The notes beneath the pieces are model-generated. The model searched no databases and had not been told where the DNA came from. It saw only the letters and a list, made by a program, of their open reading frames with translations. A stretch of DNA of 64,000 nt from Musa acuminata AAA Group (Eukaryota > Streptophyta > Magnoliopsida > Zingiberales > Musaceae), in contig NC_088347.1 of the NCBI RefSeq assembly GCF_036884655.1, forward strand, positions 16,083,001-16,147,000. The letters run 5' to 3'. The translations under genes were made by a program, and so were the position numbers. Positions within the stretch are counted from its first letter, which is position 1. Each line of letters opens with the position of its first letter. This document shows, piece by piece, positions 1-11,665 of the stretch.

Positions 1-134
1 TCTTATCATTTGGTATCAGAGCCCTATCATTTCTTTCATTTCTTTTATGATAAGACTTTAGGGTCTTATTATTTGGTATCAGAGCCTTATCATTTCTTTT
101 ATTTCTTTTACGATAAGACTTTAGGGTCTTATCA
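1..134 (+). repeat. Family G gypsy LTR end with PBS, tandemly repeated
   Basis: Two 63-bp units (1-63 and 64-126) each hold a PBS-like TGGTATCAGAGCC, a T-rich stretch and the LTR terminus ending GACTTTAGGG; a final terminus ends TCTTATCA at 134. The same terminus and PBS appear in reverse at both ends of element G (36796 and 39931-39984), so this is the edge of a plus-strand member of that Ty3/gypsy family. The rest lies left of the window. It truncates the S1 reverse transcriptase at about 135. Confidence 0.6.
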
Positions 135-912
135 TGTTGATAGCCTTTGAGCTATCCATATTAATCCTTTTTAGAAAATCTAAAGCATATTTTGTTTGAC
201 TAAGAAATATACCATTACTTAGTTGTTTGATTTGTAAGCCCAAAAAGAAAGTTAATTCCTCCATCAAACTCATTTCAAATTCAAGACTCATACTTTTAGT
301 AAATGACTCACAAAGAGATTCATTCGTCGAACTGAAAATAATATCATCAACATAAATTTGAACAATAAGAAAATTATTTTTAAAATTTTTGATAAATAAT
401 GTTGTATCAACCTTGCCTTTAGAAAAATTATTTTTGATAAGAAATGAACTAAGTCTCTCATACTAAGCCCTTGGGGCTTGTTTCAATCCATAGAGAGCTT
501 TAGTCAATTTAAATACATGATTAGAGAGATTATTATTCTCAAACCCGGGAGGTTGTTCAACATAAACTTCTTCGGAAATAAATCCATTAAGACAAACACT
601 TTTAACATCCATTTGAAACAACTTCAAATTGTTATTACTAGCATAGATAAGGAGCATCCTTATGACTTCTAATCATGCCACAGGAGCGAAGGTCTCTTCA
701 TAATCGATCCATTCTTCTTGGTTGAAACCTTTGGCCACTAATTTAGCCTTGTTTCTAACCACGATACCAAATTCATCTTGCTTGTTTCTAAAGACCCATT
801 TAGTACCAATAACTAAATGGTCATTTGGCCTAGGAACAAGCTTCCACACCTCATTTCTATCAAATTGATTTAACTCATCTTGCATTGCAATGACCCATGA
901 ATCATCTTTCAA
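135..912 (-). pseudogene. pol (RT): S1 reverse transcriptase (broken, truncated)
   Basis: The RT_2-type reverse transcriptase of S1 copies element RNA to cDNA in the virus-like particle. Translated pieces are 673-912 ([19 protein letters not shown]), 463-657 ([23 protein letters not shown]) and an unmarked piece below 462. The catalytic YVDD is encoded at 343-354 (minus), followed by FLGLQIKQLSN at about 210-245. Frames change near 660 and 460, so no continuous protein is possible. The gene stops at about 135, where the reading AINM runs into a family G LTR; RNase H is therefore missing. The identity is clear from motifs and from near-identity with C at 42190-42930. Confidence 0.85.
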
Positions 913-1850
913 GGCCTCGTCAATGAATTTTGGTTCAATTTGGGAGAGAAAAGTGGCATTGGCATAAAATTCTTAAGAGAAGAACGAGTTTGAACCACTT
1001 TAGATGTGTCTCCTATGATTAGCTCCTTAGGATGAGCATCTACATATTTCCAATCCTTGGGTAAGGATATTTTAGATGTAGATGCATCCAAGTTGCTAGA
1101 TAGAGAAAGGGTTTCATTTAAATTCAAAGCAAAAAAATTAACATCATCATCAAAATTATTTTTCTTAATTTCGGAAACCTCATTAAAAATAACATGAATA
1201 GATTCTTATATAATCAAAGTTCTTTTATCAAAGATACGAGATGCTTTAGAAATAGAAGAATAGCCAAGAAAAATTCCTTCATCGGATTTAACATCAAATT
1301 TTCCTAAAGCATCTTTTTCATTTAAGATAAAACACTTACACCCAAAAATTTTAAAATATGAAACATTGGGTTTTTTATTGTTCCACAACTCATAAGGAGT
1401 TTTGGTGAGTAAAGGTCTTACTAGAACTTTATTCATGACATAGCATGTCGTATTTATGGCTTCGGCTAAAAAATATTTGGGTAGGCTATGCTTATTTAAC
1501 ATGGTTCTTGTATTTTCTTGTAAGTTTCTATTCTTTCTTTCTACTACTCCATTTTGTTGAGGATTTCTTGGAGTAGAGAAGTTGTGGTTGTATCCATTAG
1601 ATTCATAAAACTTTTGGAAATCATGATTTTGAAATTCACCACTGTGATCACTTCGAATTGATGAAATCATAAAACCCTTTTCATTTTGAACAAGTTTACA
1701 AAACTTAGAGAAATATTTAAAGCATTCACTTTTGTGTGCTAAAAAATAAGTCCATGTGTATCTACTATAATTATCCACGATGACAAATGTGTATTTGCTA
1801 CCTCCTAAGCTTGATTTAGCAATTGGTCCGAACAAGTCCATATGGATCAA
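909..1850 (-). pseudogene. pol (INT): S1 integrase core and C-terminal linker (broken)
   Basis: The integrase inserts the cDNA into the chromosome. The 214-residue piece at 1206-1850 begins MIHMDLFGP (first catalytic Asp), has SIRSDHSGEF (second Asp; the usual HGG is HSG) and NGVVERKN (catalytic Glu), then the SYFKIFGCKCF and EGIFLGYSS segments seen in copia integrase C-termini. The piece at 909-1127 is the linker to RT ([12 protein letters not shown]). A frame break lies between 1127 and 1206. The D,D,E triad is readable, but the polyprotein is interrupted before and after it. Confidence 0.85.
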
Positions 1851-2460
1851 TTGCCTTTGTCTAGATGTGCTTATTTGGTTCTTAGGTTTGAAGCTGCCTT
1901 TTATTTGTTATCCTAGTTGACAAGCATCACACGCATTATCTTTGACAAACTTGATATGAGGAATTCCTCCTATAAGTTTTTTAGATGAAATTTGGGTGAT
2001 TAGTTTCATGCTAGCATGACCTAATCTCCTATGCCAAAGCCAAGCATCGTTATTCAAAACCGAAAAACACATTTTAAGGCAAAAATTATTAATGTCAATG
2101 GTGTATACGTTATTTTGTTTAGTGCAATCATAAATGTGTTTTTGTGTGGTTTTTCAATAATGTAAGCATTAGATTAAAATTTAACAATATATCCTTTATC
2201 ACATAATTGACTAATGCTCAAGAAGTTATGCTTTAAGCCATCAACTAACAATACATCTTCAATAAAGAAGTTGGATTTGTTACCAATGGTTCCTTTGCCG
2301 ATGATTTTACCCTTGTTATTATCTCCGAAGGTGACATATCCTTCGTCTATGTTAGTGGGCTTAGAAAATTGAGATGGATCTCCGGTCATATGCCTTGAGC
2401 ATCTACTATCAAGGTACCATCTCTTGCTCCTAACTTGTGATGGTATATTTTTCTACAAAA
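1851..2460 (-). pseudogene. pol (PR): S1 aspartic protease and gag-preintegrase region (broken)
   Basis: The protease releases gag and pol products. The readable part at 2174-2389 starts MTGDPSQFSKPTNID, just after the usual DSG active-site position, and ends LSISQLCDKGYIVKF. Below 2174 the reading continues with shifts into the HHCC zinc-finger region of integrase: HRRLGH near 2025-2045 and CDACQLG near 1905-1935. Compared with C (40592-41193), S1 has extra small indels near 2160 and a stop near 1900. The calls rest on alignment by eye to C. Confidence 0.7.
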
Positions 2461-2526
2461 AAGGATGATTTTAGGTACCCATTTGACCTTGGGTGCCTCA
2501 AAAATCGATTTGTATTGCTTATCATA

Positions 2527-4033
2527 TTACATTGAGTTATTTGAGGCTCTTTTAGGAACCCAAATCAATTTATGTGGACTACATTTCTTAAATGGATAAA
2601 GATAAGCTACATGCCCAAATTTGCAACAAAAGTTACATTTCTTTCGGGGTGAAATATGCAAAGTAGGGCCTTTAACAAAGGTAGTTGGATTATGGTGAGA
2701 GCTACTCACAAATCCGATTCCGCCTTTTCTATGAATGTGACCCTTGTTGGTAAGGATCATGTTCAAGGATTTGCTACCAACCTCAAACTTTTCTATGATT
2801 TTCTTAAGTAAGAAGTATTTTTTTTGAAGTAATTCTAAATCATGGCATTTTGTGCAGGGAGCTAAGCTATTTTCATGCTTAATTTTTACTCTATCAAAAT
2901 TGCTAATAAGAGAAGCATGTTCCATTTTCAAAGAATTATACTTTTTACTTAAAATTCTACATTGATCAAACAATTCATGAAAAACGCTTGAAAGCTCATT
3001 GAAAGTTAAATTTATATCTAATGAATTTATTACCTCATCTTCAATTGTCATTAGTGCATAGTGAGCAACTTGCTCGGTGTTGGTTGACTCCTCTTCTTTG
3101 GAAGCACTTGAGTTGTCCCATAGCTTTGAGCACCTTCTTCTTTGGTTGCCTCTTCTTTGCTTGGGAACATTCACTCTTGAAGTATCCCAGGTTCTTGCAT
3201 TAATAGCATATCACTTGTTCTTTCTTTGGTTCAAATTTATTTTTAGTATCATTTTTGAATTTATTTCTTTTTATAAATTTTATAAATTTTCTTTTTAATA
3301 GTGCAAAGTCTTCATCAAAGTCCTCATCACTTGAGTTTTCTTTCAAGTGATCTTCTTGTGTTCTTAGTGCTATATCCTTCCTATTCTTTGGAAGGGTGTC
3401 CTTAAGCTCTTCATGAGCTTTGTATGTCATTTCATAGGTTATTAGTGACCCAATTAGTTCTTCAAAAGGAAAGTTATTCAAATCTTTGGCCTCTTGAATG
3501 ATCGTGACTTTAGAGTCCCAATTTTTTGGTAGGGATCTTAAAATCTTATTAATAAGTTCAAAATCTGAGAAACCATTACCAAGTCCTTTTAGACCATTGA
3601 TGACATCCGTAAATCGGGTGTACATGCCTTTAATAGTCTCATGCGGTTACATTCGAAACAACTCATAAGAATGCACCAAAAGATTAATTTTTTACTCCTT
3701 CACTCTACTAGTGCCTTCATGAGTTACTTCGAGTGTGTGTCAAATGTCAAAAGCCGTTTCACAAATTGATACTCAATTAAACTCGTTTTTATCTAATCAA
3801 AATAAGGCATTCATAGCCTTTGCGTTTAAAGCAAAAGTCTTCTTCTCCAAATCATTCCAATCATTCATTGGAAGAGAAGACTTTTGAAAGCTATTTTCTA
3901 TAATATTCTATAATTCAAAATCTATTGAAATTAGAAAGATCCTCATTCTAGTCTTCCAATATGTGTAATCCGTCCTATTGAATATGGACGGATGTGTAAT
4001 TGAATGACCCTCTAGGTTGCTAGCAAATGTCAT
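2527..4033 (-). pseudogene. gag: S1 gag (broken)
   Basis: Gag forms the particle and binds RNA. The likely start is an ATG at 4033; the first 400 bases match the gag N-terminus of C and E (DYTYWKTRMRIFLIS-like) but contain stops. The piece at 3200-3625 corresponds to the UBN2-type region (FTDVINGLKGLG, ILRSLPKNWDSKV) and ends at EQVICY followed by a stop, inside the first CCHC zinc knuckle. The piece at 2527-3174 is the C-terminal half with the second knuckle (CNFCCKFGH), whose last Cys is replaced by Tyr. At least three disruptions are visible. Confidence 0.8.
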
Positions 4034-4069
4034 CTCTCTTGGGTTTAAAGCTAAATGAGAGTGAACCTT

Positions 4070-4081
4070 GCTCTGATACTA
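4070..4081 (-). other. S1 primer-binding site
   Basis: On the minus strand this reads TAGTATCAGAGC, one base off the TGGTATCAGAGC that pairs with the 3' end of initiator tRNA-Met. It lies just inside the LTR that begins at 4084, so it fixes the orientation of S1 and its gag start. Confidence 0.75.
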
Positions 4082-4083
4082 AT

Positions 4084-7000
4084 TGTTAGGATCAAGAGCG
4101 GCACTAAAAGGTGGGGGTGAATTAGTGCAGCGGAAAACTTTCACGATTTCAAAAAACTTGTTTCGATTAAAATTGATTCTGATGAGAATGGTTTCGATTC
4201 AATCCGCTTCGGAAAGAATTTGAACTTGAAAGCTTTCGTGAATAGTGCAAGAGAAGACTAAGATGATTTGTAGTAATGTAAATTACACAAATGAAAATCG
4301 TCAATTTTGAAAGTCTTCGTACGATTAAAGCTGATCTCGGAAGGTGTTTACTTGAAAGCGTATATAAACGTAGTTAAACAACAGTAAGGAGGAGAGACAA
4401 TTTGTTATAAAAGAAAGTTGCTTAAAGTAAATGCAAACTGAGTTTTAGAGTAGTTTGGTCAATGTGACCTACATCCACTTTCGGATTCCTCCTCCAACGA
4501 GGTCACTGGCATCCACAAAAGGCCTTCCTTTAATAGGTGAAGACCAAACACCTCTTTACAACACTTTCTCCTTTTCCTAGGTTTAGGAGATGAACCCTTA
4601 CAAGTCTCACTCCTCTTTCTTGGATGGTTACAAGGTTAGGAGATGAAGGAGAAGAATTCTAACTTTTTACAACACTATAAGACTCAAGACTTCAAGATTA
4701 AGCCAATAGTTTCATGCCCTTTCATGCATAAAAGGGTGGGATTTTTATAGGCCCCAATGGCTTCAAAATTGGAGCAAAAAAGTGTCATATCCCCAGAATC
4801 TGGGGTATTGGCGATACCACTGTCGTTATTGGGCGGTACTATCACCACTGATATGAACCTAGGTAGTACCACCGTCGAACAGGGGTGGTACCACCACTGG
4901 CAGCACTATTGCCAGTGGTACCACCACCCATTCTGGGTGGTACCTCCACCCAGGAGTCCAGGGGCATGTTCGGACTGGAGCGGCACTAAGAGGGGGGGGC
5001 GAATTAGTGCAACGGTAAAGTATGATAAACTTTCGACGATTTAAACACTTACGAAAACTTTATACAATAAAAGCACCGTTTTGATTGCGTTTTAACTTGA
5101 AGGCATATGTAAGAAGGAGACAAAGAAGTAGAGCATCAAAATGAAGATGGTTTGTAGTAATATAAATGACAATAAGATAAATGCAAACCAGAGAAGACGG
5201 TAGTTTATAGTGGTTCGGTCAATCGTAACCTACATCCACTCCTCCGATTCCTCTTCCATCGAGGCCACCGGCATCCACTAATGATCTTCCTTTACTAGGC
5301 GAAGATCAATCTCCTTCTTACACCCCTCTTACAACCTCTTACAAGTGGTTCACCCTTTTATAAAGATTTCAATGAAAAGAAAGGAGGTGAACACTCAAGC
5401 TATTGAAAACAAGATTTTTCCTAAAGCTTTTCTCAACTTCTAGCTTCTCCAAAAGGTTGTTATCTTAGCTGAGATTTGAGGGGTATTTATAGGTCTCAAG
5501 AGGATTCAAATTTGGGCTCCAAAATTTGAATTCTCTTTTGTTCCCGATGCTGGCGGTGCCACCGCCTGTTAGTTTCTGACACTGACAATGGACTAGAGGT
5601 GCCACCGCCCAGCCAAGCGGTGCCACCGCCCAGCTCTCGGGTGCTGGGTGGTGCCACCGCCTAGGCCAATTCAGCTCACTGGTTGGGCTCCAAACTTGGC
5701 CCAAACCAGTCCGAACTCGAGCCCAATTGGCCCCTACTTGGGTTATAGGATCAACACCTAATCCTAACCCTAATTAACATGCTAACTACGAATTTAAAGA
5801 CATTTTCTAAGCTATTACAAAGTCCATAAGTCAAGACTTCTTCCGGTAAGCTTTTGACGAACTTCCGACGGTCTTCCGATAAACTCTCGGAAACCATTCT
5901 GCGGACTCCCGGCAAGCTCCTAGACTTCACAATTTGATCTTGGCGAGTTCCGATGAGCTTCTTTGGCAAGCTCCGATCTTTCTCAGTAAGCTCCGTGAAC
6001 TTCCAACAAACCTTCCGGCGAGCTTCTGAAAAACCCTTCGGCAAGCTCCCTACTCATTCTCGGCTAGTTCCGGCATCATTCCCGACGAACCTTCGGAGTT
6101 CCGTCGAACTCCCGAACTCGCAACAAATCCTTCGCGCTTGACTCCGATACTTTATTTTGCTTTATGTCTTCATCATTATTGTAGTTAATCCTGTACACAC
6201 AAGCCAAAAATCTACTCCAATCTAGAAAATTATTACAAAGCGAATTGACATTCTGTTGCCCGACACGTCATTGGTTGGCCCTTCGTCCGATTCTTCGGCG
6301 CATCGTCCTCTCTTGTAGCTTGTTGCCCAATTGGCGGTTGACCTTCGCAACCCCGATATCCTTGGCGCAATTCCGCTCTTGGCCCGATGCCCGACGTCTG
6401 AAGCCTTCTGTCATCCAATATCCTAATGTGATCTCCTCCGGCGCAACGTCAATTCCTCATACGTTAACTATCTAATCCTGATCGAGTAGACCTACATCAC
6501 TCAAATGCTTTTAAACATCTAAACACAATCAATTAGTTTCATCATCAAAATCCGAGATTCAACAGGGCACTGTTTTCTAGGTGGTGCCACCGTCGGTCAT
6601 GTTTTAAGGGGCTAAATTAGGTGCTCAATTCGGTCCAATTCAGCCCTATTAAGAGCCCAGTTGGCCTATAATTAAGTTAGTGGGATTACCTCCCAATCCT
6701 AATTTAATTTATGCTCTAACTATGATAATAAAGACATAATTTATAGTGCTTCTTGTTCTGGTGCGTTAATTGCTCTTCCAGCGAGCTTCCGGCGTACTTC
6801 CGACGAACATCCGACGAACTCTCAACAATGTTTTGGAGGACTCCCGGCAAGCTTCTGGACTTTACAACGATCTTCTTGGCGAGTTCTGACGAGCTTCTAT
6901 GGCAAGCTCTTGGACTTCTCGATTGGTTCCCGCAGAACTTCCGACGAACATCCGGACTTCTGTCAAACTCTTGAACTCCCAATGAGATCTCGATCTTGAC

Positions 7001-7123
7001 TCCAGCACAACACCTGCTTTATGTCTTCCTGCCATCATAGTGAATCCTGCACACTTTTCTCAATATATAGATTAGGTCAAACAACTTACAATTGACTTCA
7101 TCATCAAAATATGAGATTCAACA
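4084..7123 (-). repeat. S1 5' LTR, split by a solo LTR
   Basis: On the minus strand the LTR runs from TGTTGAATCTC at 7123 to CCTAACA at 4084. It is interrupted by solo LTR F1 at 4967-6564, leaving 4084-4966 and 6570-7123 (about 1.4 kb of original LTR). The right end abuts a minus-strand X-family LTR at 7124, so S1 had inserted into X3. Minus-strand sequence at 4800-4960 contains GGTGGTACCACC-type palindromic repeats, a variant of the LTR minisatellite seen in C, E and H. Confidence 0.8.
4967..6564 (-). repeat. Solo LTR F1 (SIRE-like) with perfect TSD
   Basis: A single LTR, TGTT at 4967 and GATTCAACA at 6564 as read on plus, flanked by the 5-bp direct repeat GGGCA (4962-4966 and 6565-6569). 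No internal domain is present, the expected result of LTR-LTR recombination. The orientation is minus. It includes GGCGGTGCCACCGCC-like hairpin repeats around 5545-5660 and repeated CTTCCGGCGAGCTTCCG-like motifs around 5825-6120. A close copy, F2, is at 50887-52055. Confidence 0.85.
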
Positions 7124-7436
7124 ATTACAACTCCTCTCCTAATAGGACTCTTACTCAAGATACCTATTCCTTTACAACTCCGAATACTTTTCAAAGAAAT
7201 AACTTCTTAACCCTAGCCGACCTCTGCACCTCTTTAATAGGAGTCGGCAAGGTAGTTTAACATGAATGCCCCTCTCTATTAGGACTCTCCGAGCTAGACT
7301 CCTAACAGACCCGCTCTCTTCAAATCAGCCTTGTCCTCATGGCTGAGATTCCATAAACTCAGGGAACTAGGTCTTCAGCTCCTCATATGATTCCCATGTT
7401 GTTACAAACAAACTTCTAAATAGGATGTTTGATGTA
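7124..7436 (-). mobile_element. X3: minus-strand X-family gypsy 3' end (fragment)
   Basis: 7124-7307 is the first part of an X-family LTR in reverse (CCTAACA at 7301-7307; compare 8053-8240 and 28848-29040). Next comes the polypurine tract region at 7308-7330 (minus: GAAGAGAGCGGGTC) and about 100 bases matching the degraded chromodomain-like C-terminus of X2 (33494-33610). The other half of the LTR was displaced by the S1 insertion and lies outside the window. The right border at about 7436 is estimated from loss of similarity. Confidence 0.6.
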
Positions 7437-8052
7437 ATGCTGATGTATGTTCGTGTCCCATTTTAGTTGGGTTTGGTGGCCGCTTTAGGCTTGTAAATAA
7501 AAGTTGTATCATGTGGACACTTGTGAGAGATTTTCAGTCTATAGTGGACCATTTTGACCCTTTGTTGTGCAACTACTCAGAGCTTGTAAAGTCTATTTGT
7601 AATTTACATTGTTTATGAAGTATTTCCTGGAATGTTTGCTTGTGGATCCGAGTGAGGCATTCTCTCTTACCCGTTTTCTCTTTTGTAGGTCCTAAGGGAC
7701 CATAGGAGGCTTCGGGGAGGCTGACCTTTGCGGACGGACACACAAGGGTTCCGCACGACTTAGGCAAAACCAACTAAGTCCATGATAGATGGTATCAGAG
7801 TAGGACAAGCACTCATAGAAACACTTAGTATGCAAATGTGGGGGACCTAGTAAGGCTACGTTGAGGGCAGTCAGCACATGCGCGATCGTTTAGGGGAAAA
7901 CGGGCATAGAGATATAGGGAAAAGGAGTCACTCGGAGGAGTAGGCATCTGAGATTAATATTTAGAGGAATAGCCAACCCTTCGCGTAAGAGGTATCACGA
8001 GAACAAGTAAGTTTGGACGAATGTGGAGCGCACAAAGGTTGGGGTGGCTGAG
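7437..8052 (+). mobile_element. Y: LTR 3' part, PBS and start of interior
   Basis: After X3 comes an unrelated stretch ending in a sequence typical of a plant gypsy LTR end (GGACACACAAGGGTTCCGCA, then ACTTAGGCAAAACC). It is followed at 7790-7800 by TGGTATCAGAG, a good initiator-tRNA PBS. The LTR end could be the CA at 7782; this is uncertain. The interior continues to 8052, where X1 inserted, and resumes at 61335. No coding capacity is recognised. The LTR start is not defined. Confidence 0.45.
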
Positions 8053-8475
8053 TGTTAGGACTCTAACTTGGAGACTCCTAATTGAGAGGGACATTCATGT
8101 AAAACCTACCTAAGCCGACTCCTATTAAAGAGATGAAGAGGTTGGCTAGGGTTAGGAGGTTGTTTCTTAAAAAAGAATTAGGAGTTGTAAAGGAATAGGA
8201 GTCTTGAGTATGAGTCCTATTAGGAGTTGGTTAGAAGTAGGAGTCCTATTAGGAGTTGGTTAGAAGTAGGAGTCTTGAGTAGGAGTCCTATTAGGAGTTA
8301 GGGTTTAGAAGCCCTATAAATAGCCATGTATTCCTCCTCTTTTGATAAGCAATAGATGAATCTTTTCTGCAACCTTTGAGCAGCAACTTAGAGGGAGGAA
8401 CCCCTATAGCGTTCCAAGCAGGCCGATCCCCTAAAGAGATCAACCCCAAGTTTAGAATCTGCAAGAGTTCTAACA
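8053..8475 (+). repeat. X1 5' LTR
   Basis: 423 bp, from TGTTAGGACTC to GTTCTAACA. A TATA box (CTATAAATAG) lies at 8314-8323, and the LTR contains short direct repeats of AGTAGGAGTC and CTATTAGGAGTTGG around 8200-8300. It matches the X2 LTRs at 28848-29240 and 33628-33936. Confidence 0.9.
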
Positions 8476-8477
8476 CC

Positions 8478-8489
8478 TGGTATCATAGC
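8478..8489 (+). other. X1 primer-binding site
   Basis: TGGTATCATAGC, two bases after the LTR end; one mismatch to the initiator tRNA-Met PBS TGGTATCAGAGC. Confidence 0.75.
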
Positions 8490-9127
8490 AGCATTCTTGG
8501 CATCTCACTGCCCTTCCATAGCCATCCATTAGCCCTTCACAGCCATCCAAAGCAATTCCCACAATTGCTTAAAAGATCTTCGTCAAATTCTGTCGTCATC
8601 TCTACCACGGCGGATCATCCTTTGATCTCCCTGTGAATTGCAACAGGTTCTGGTTTCCTACCTTACTGCTGTTGCAATTTAGTTATCCTTATTCAAAAAT
8701 ATATAAAAAAAATTGTTCCAAAATTGTTGGATAAACTTTTCGTCGCAAAGTTTTCATCTCTATGAGGAAAGATACATTGCAAAATTTTAGTTGCATAGAA
8801 CAGATTTTTTGATCTTGCTACTATGTTTTTTCTATCCAAATCTCTACAAAATTTTTATGATAGCTTTGACACTTCCTAACAGTAGATTTCCGTTTGGTTT
8901 CATTAAAAAATTCTTAATATAAATCACTGATTTTTTACGTCCAATCTGCTATACTTGAAAATCTGTGCTGTAAAAAATTTCAACCGTATATTGTTGCCTC
9001 AACCGATCTATTTACAATCTTTTTTGAACGAAATTTCTTATATACTTTATAAATCATCTTGACTTCCATCTAAGATTGATCTATTGAGGAATTTAACTCT
9101 AAAAATAATTTTGTGTTGCTGCAAATT
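8490..9127 (+). other. X1 untranslated leader, first part
   Basis: Non-coding leader between PBS and gag, also present at 29255-30469 in X2. It is AT-rich with repeated phrases such as CTACAAAATTTTTATGATAG, then TTTGACACTTCC (X2 has these at 29607 and 29807; X1 has one). It is interrupted at 9128 by element A and resumes at 18310-18810. Confidence 0.7.
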
Positions 9128-10623
9128 TGTTGGGAAATCATGGGGGGCGACATCATATGCATAGCGGAAGAACAAGAAAACAAAAATCCCCAATTCCCAA
9201 AAAGATGTTCGTCGTCGTGCGAAGATTGGTGCGCAAAAATCCGCAAAACACAAAACTGCGTATAGAGATTGTGTTACCTAGGGAGATCGTATATCCCTGT
9301 TTCCTTGCAGATCCTTAGGAGAGGGTGAAGGAGGTCAAGCGTCCTCCTCTCTAGCGGTGATCCACACAGCAGGGTTGCGACGACGCTCCTCAAAACTCCA
9401 GGCCTACTCTAAGGTGGAGAGAGAGAGGAGAATAGGAAGGGCAAGCAAAGACTCTAGCCTATGAGGCTATGAATCCCTCCTATTTATAGAGATCCCGAGT
9501 CAAACCCTAATGGGTCCTTCCCTAGTGGGTATTGGATCTGCATCCAATAAGACAAGGACTCCGTCGGATATCTCATATCCGAACATCTACTCATCGCAAT
9601 GCCTACCATATGTGTGTGACCCTATAGGCCCAATATCGAGCTGGCCGTGAGTCATACCTGTCAGAACTCCTTCTAACTCAGTGAATTATTATCTCTGTAA
9701 TAATTCACTCGACTCATCGACTACGGACGTACTAGGCCACTACGCCATAGTCCCTAGACGATATAGGGGAATCCAATCCATTGGACCTGTTTGTCCTCAG
9801 TTACCATGTACCTATAGTCCCTCATCCATCTAATATCCCAGAGACCGTATATCGAGCATGGTGTTGTCAGACCCATACGGTTTCTACTCGAGTCTTGCTC
9901 TAATCGGATTCTCCCGGAGAACTCTTTCTCTCTCAACCCGAATGACCTTGACCAGGGATTTGTCTGAGCAAGAACACATGGGATATTCCTCTCATGACGC
10001 CGAGAGTGGATGATCCTCTATCGACACTCAATAGCCCTCGTAAGGTCGACTACCACTCCCAATGACCAGCTGTACTAGATCTGGTACAACCAAACCTATA
10101 AGTCTGGTATCAAAGAGTGGAGCACTCATACAGGACATCCTTGGTCTCTCAAGTCTAAGGACCAGATACACCACTAGGACTACGGAATCGCTGTCTGACA
10201 ATAAGGCATCATCAACCATCCAGCATTCCGTAAGCGGATCAATCAGTGAACTCATTCTCCAATGAGCACCTGTACTGTATCTCTAGTGTCCCTACACGAG
10301 CAGCTATGAGACCAACTGCATCCATCATATGGACGGGTATACAGTACACTAGTCTATCCGGTTATCACGATGTCCCTATCGAGTAACCTATGACCGGGAT
10401 TATTTAGGATATGTGTTTAAAGGTGAATCGATCTCATTATCGTGATCTCATCACGATCCGATTCCCATTGCACAAATCCAAGGACTTCACAATATATATA
10501 TATGCATTTATGCAATAGTTATAAAGTGATATACGCCAAAATATAATAAGCAAAAAAGATTCTGTATCAAGTCACACGTGCCATCACTCACGTGATTGGC
10601 TTGCTGGGCACTTATGACTAGCA
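9128..10623 (-). repeat. A 3' LTR
   Basis: 1496 bp. As the element reads, it starts TGCTAGTCATAAG at 10623 and ends TTTCCCAACA at 9128. A TATA-like TCTATAAATA is encoded at 9481-9490. It is the partner of 16816-18309. Confidence 0.93.
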
Positions 10624-10638
10624 ATCTCCCACTTGACC
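10624..10638 (-). other. A polypurine tract
   Basis: On the minus strand this reads AGGTCAAGTGGGAGA, directly upstream of the 3' LTR; it primes plus-strand cDNA. The same tract is in B at 21002-21016. Confidence 0.75.
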
Positions 10639-10731
10639 TAAAGCCAATCACCTATGTGTCTGATCCCCATCAGACCCCTGTGACGCTCAAAGACAAAATG
10701 AGACAACGGCTTTGTCAGTGGATCGGCAATG

Positions 10732-11665
10732 TTATCTTCGGATGGAACTCTTTCCACTGCTACATATCCTCGGGTTACGATCTCTCTGATAAGTTGGAAC
10801 CTCCTCAGAACACTTCTGATGAGACCCGGGTTCCCTTATTCGAGTAATCGCCCCATAGTTGTCGCAATATAAGGAAGTCGACTTCTCGCTATTCGGAACG
10901 ACTCCCAAATCTATGATGAACATCTTCACCCAGACTCCCTCCTTTGCTGCATCTGATGCAGCAATGTACTCCGCCTCTGTGGTCGAGTCAGCAGTGGTAT
11001 CTTGCTTGGAACTCTTCCAGCACACTGCTCCTCCATTCATGGTGTACACATACCCTGAATTCGATTTGCTATCATCGACATCAGACTGAAAACTTGAGTC
11101 AGTGTAGCCTTCAACCTTAAGGCTATTACCTCCATATACTAGTAAAATATCCTTAGTCCTTCTCAAGTACTTAAGGATACACTTTACTGCTTTCCAGTGC
11201 TCCAAGCCTGGATCCGCCTGATACCTGCTTGTGACACTCAGAGCATGCGCTATATCAGGCCTAGTACATAGCATGGCATACATGATAGACCCTATTGCTG
11301 AGGCATAAGGTATCATATCCATGTTCGCCCTTTCTTCTAGAGTCTTTGGGGACATACTCGTAGAAAGCGATATCCCATGTCTCATCGGTATGAGACCTTT
11401 CGGAATTTTCCATGCCAAACCTTTTGACAATAGTTTCTATGTACCTGGACTGGGACAAGCCAAGCATCCTCTTGGATCTATCTCTATAGATTCTAATCCC
11501 CAAGATATAAGATGCTTCCCCTAAGTCCTTCATGGAGAAGTGTCTAGATAACCAAGCCTTTACTGTGGATAGCATTCCTATGTCATTCCCAATGATGAGG
11601 ATGTCATCCACATATAACACCAAAAAAAAGTGATAGCGCTCCCACTTACCTTTCTGTATACACAA
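10732..11665 (-). pseudogene. pol (RT-RH): A RT C-terminus and RNase H (frameshifted)
   Basis: The frame 11261-11665 carries the RT active site YVDD and the following FSMKDLGEASYILGIRIYRD. The frame 10732-11430 carries RNase H with EGYTDSSFQSD (first catalytic Asp), STTEAEYIAA (Glu) and LYCDNYGA (Asp). The two frames overlap and join by a frameshift near 11390. A second shift comes from a longer A-run at 11622-11629 (B has fewer A's). The RNase H tail after REPGSHQKC departs from the usual HKRTKHI-like ending. The catalytic residues themselves are intact, unlike B. Confidence 0.85.

Larger units (their letters stand above)
135..7123 (-). mobile_element. S1: SIRE/Maximus-like Ty1/copia element, 5' part
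   Basis: Reading on the minus strand from 7123 downwards: LTR (7123-4084, split by a solo LTR), PBS, gag with CCHC knuckles, protease, integrase, then reverse transcriptase cut off at about 135 by a family G LTR. The order gag-PR-INT-RT defines Ty1/copia. The protease context (MTGDPSQF, LSISQLCDKG) and the RT phrase YVEQPPGFE are typical of SIRE/Maximus. RNase H, the PPT and the 3' LTR are absent from the window. All frames carry several stops and shifts, so this is an old, dead copy. It is closely related to C at 33937-56774. Confidence 0.85.

Noticed and set aside
7573..8476. Short minus-strand open frames over the Y LTR and X1 LTR
   Set aside because: They lie across LTR and PBS borders and have no domain.
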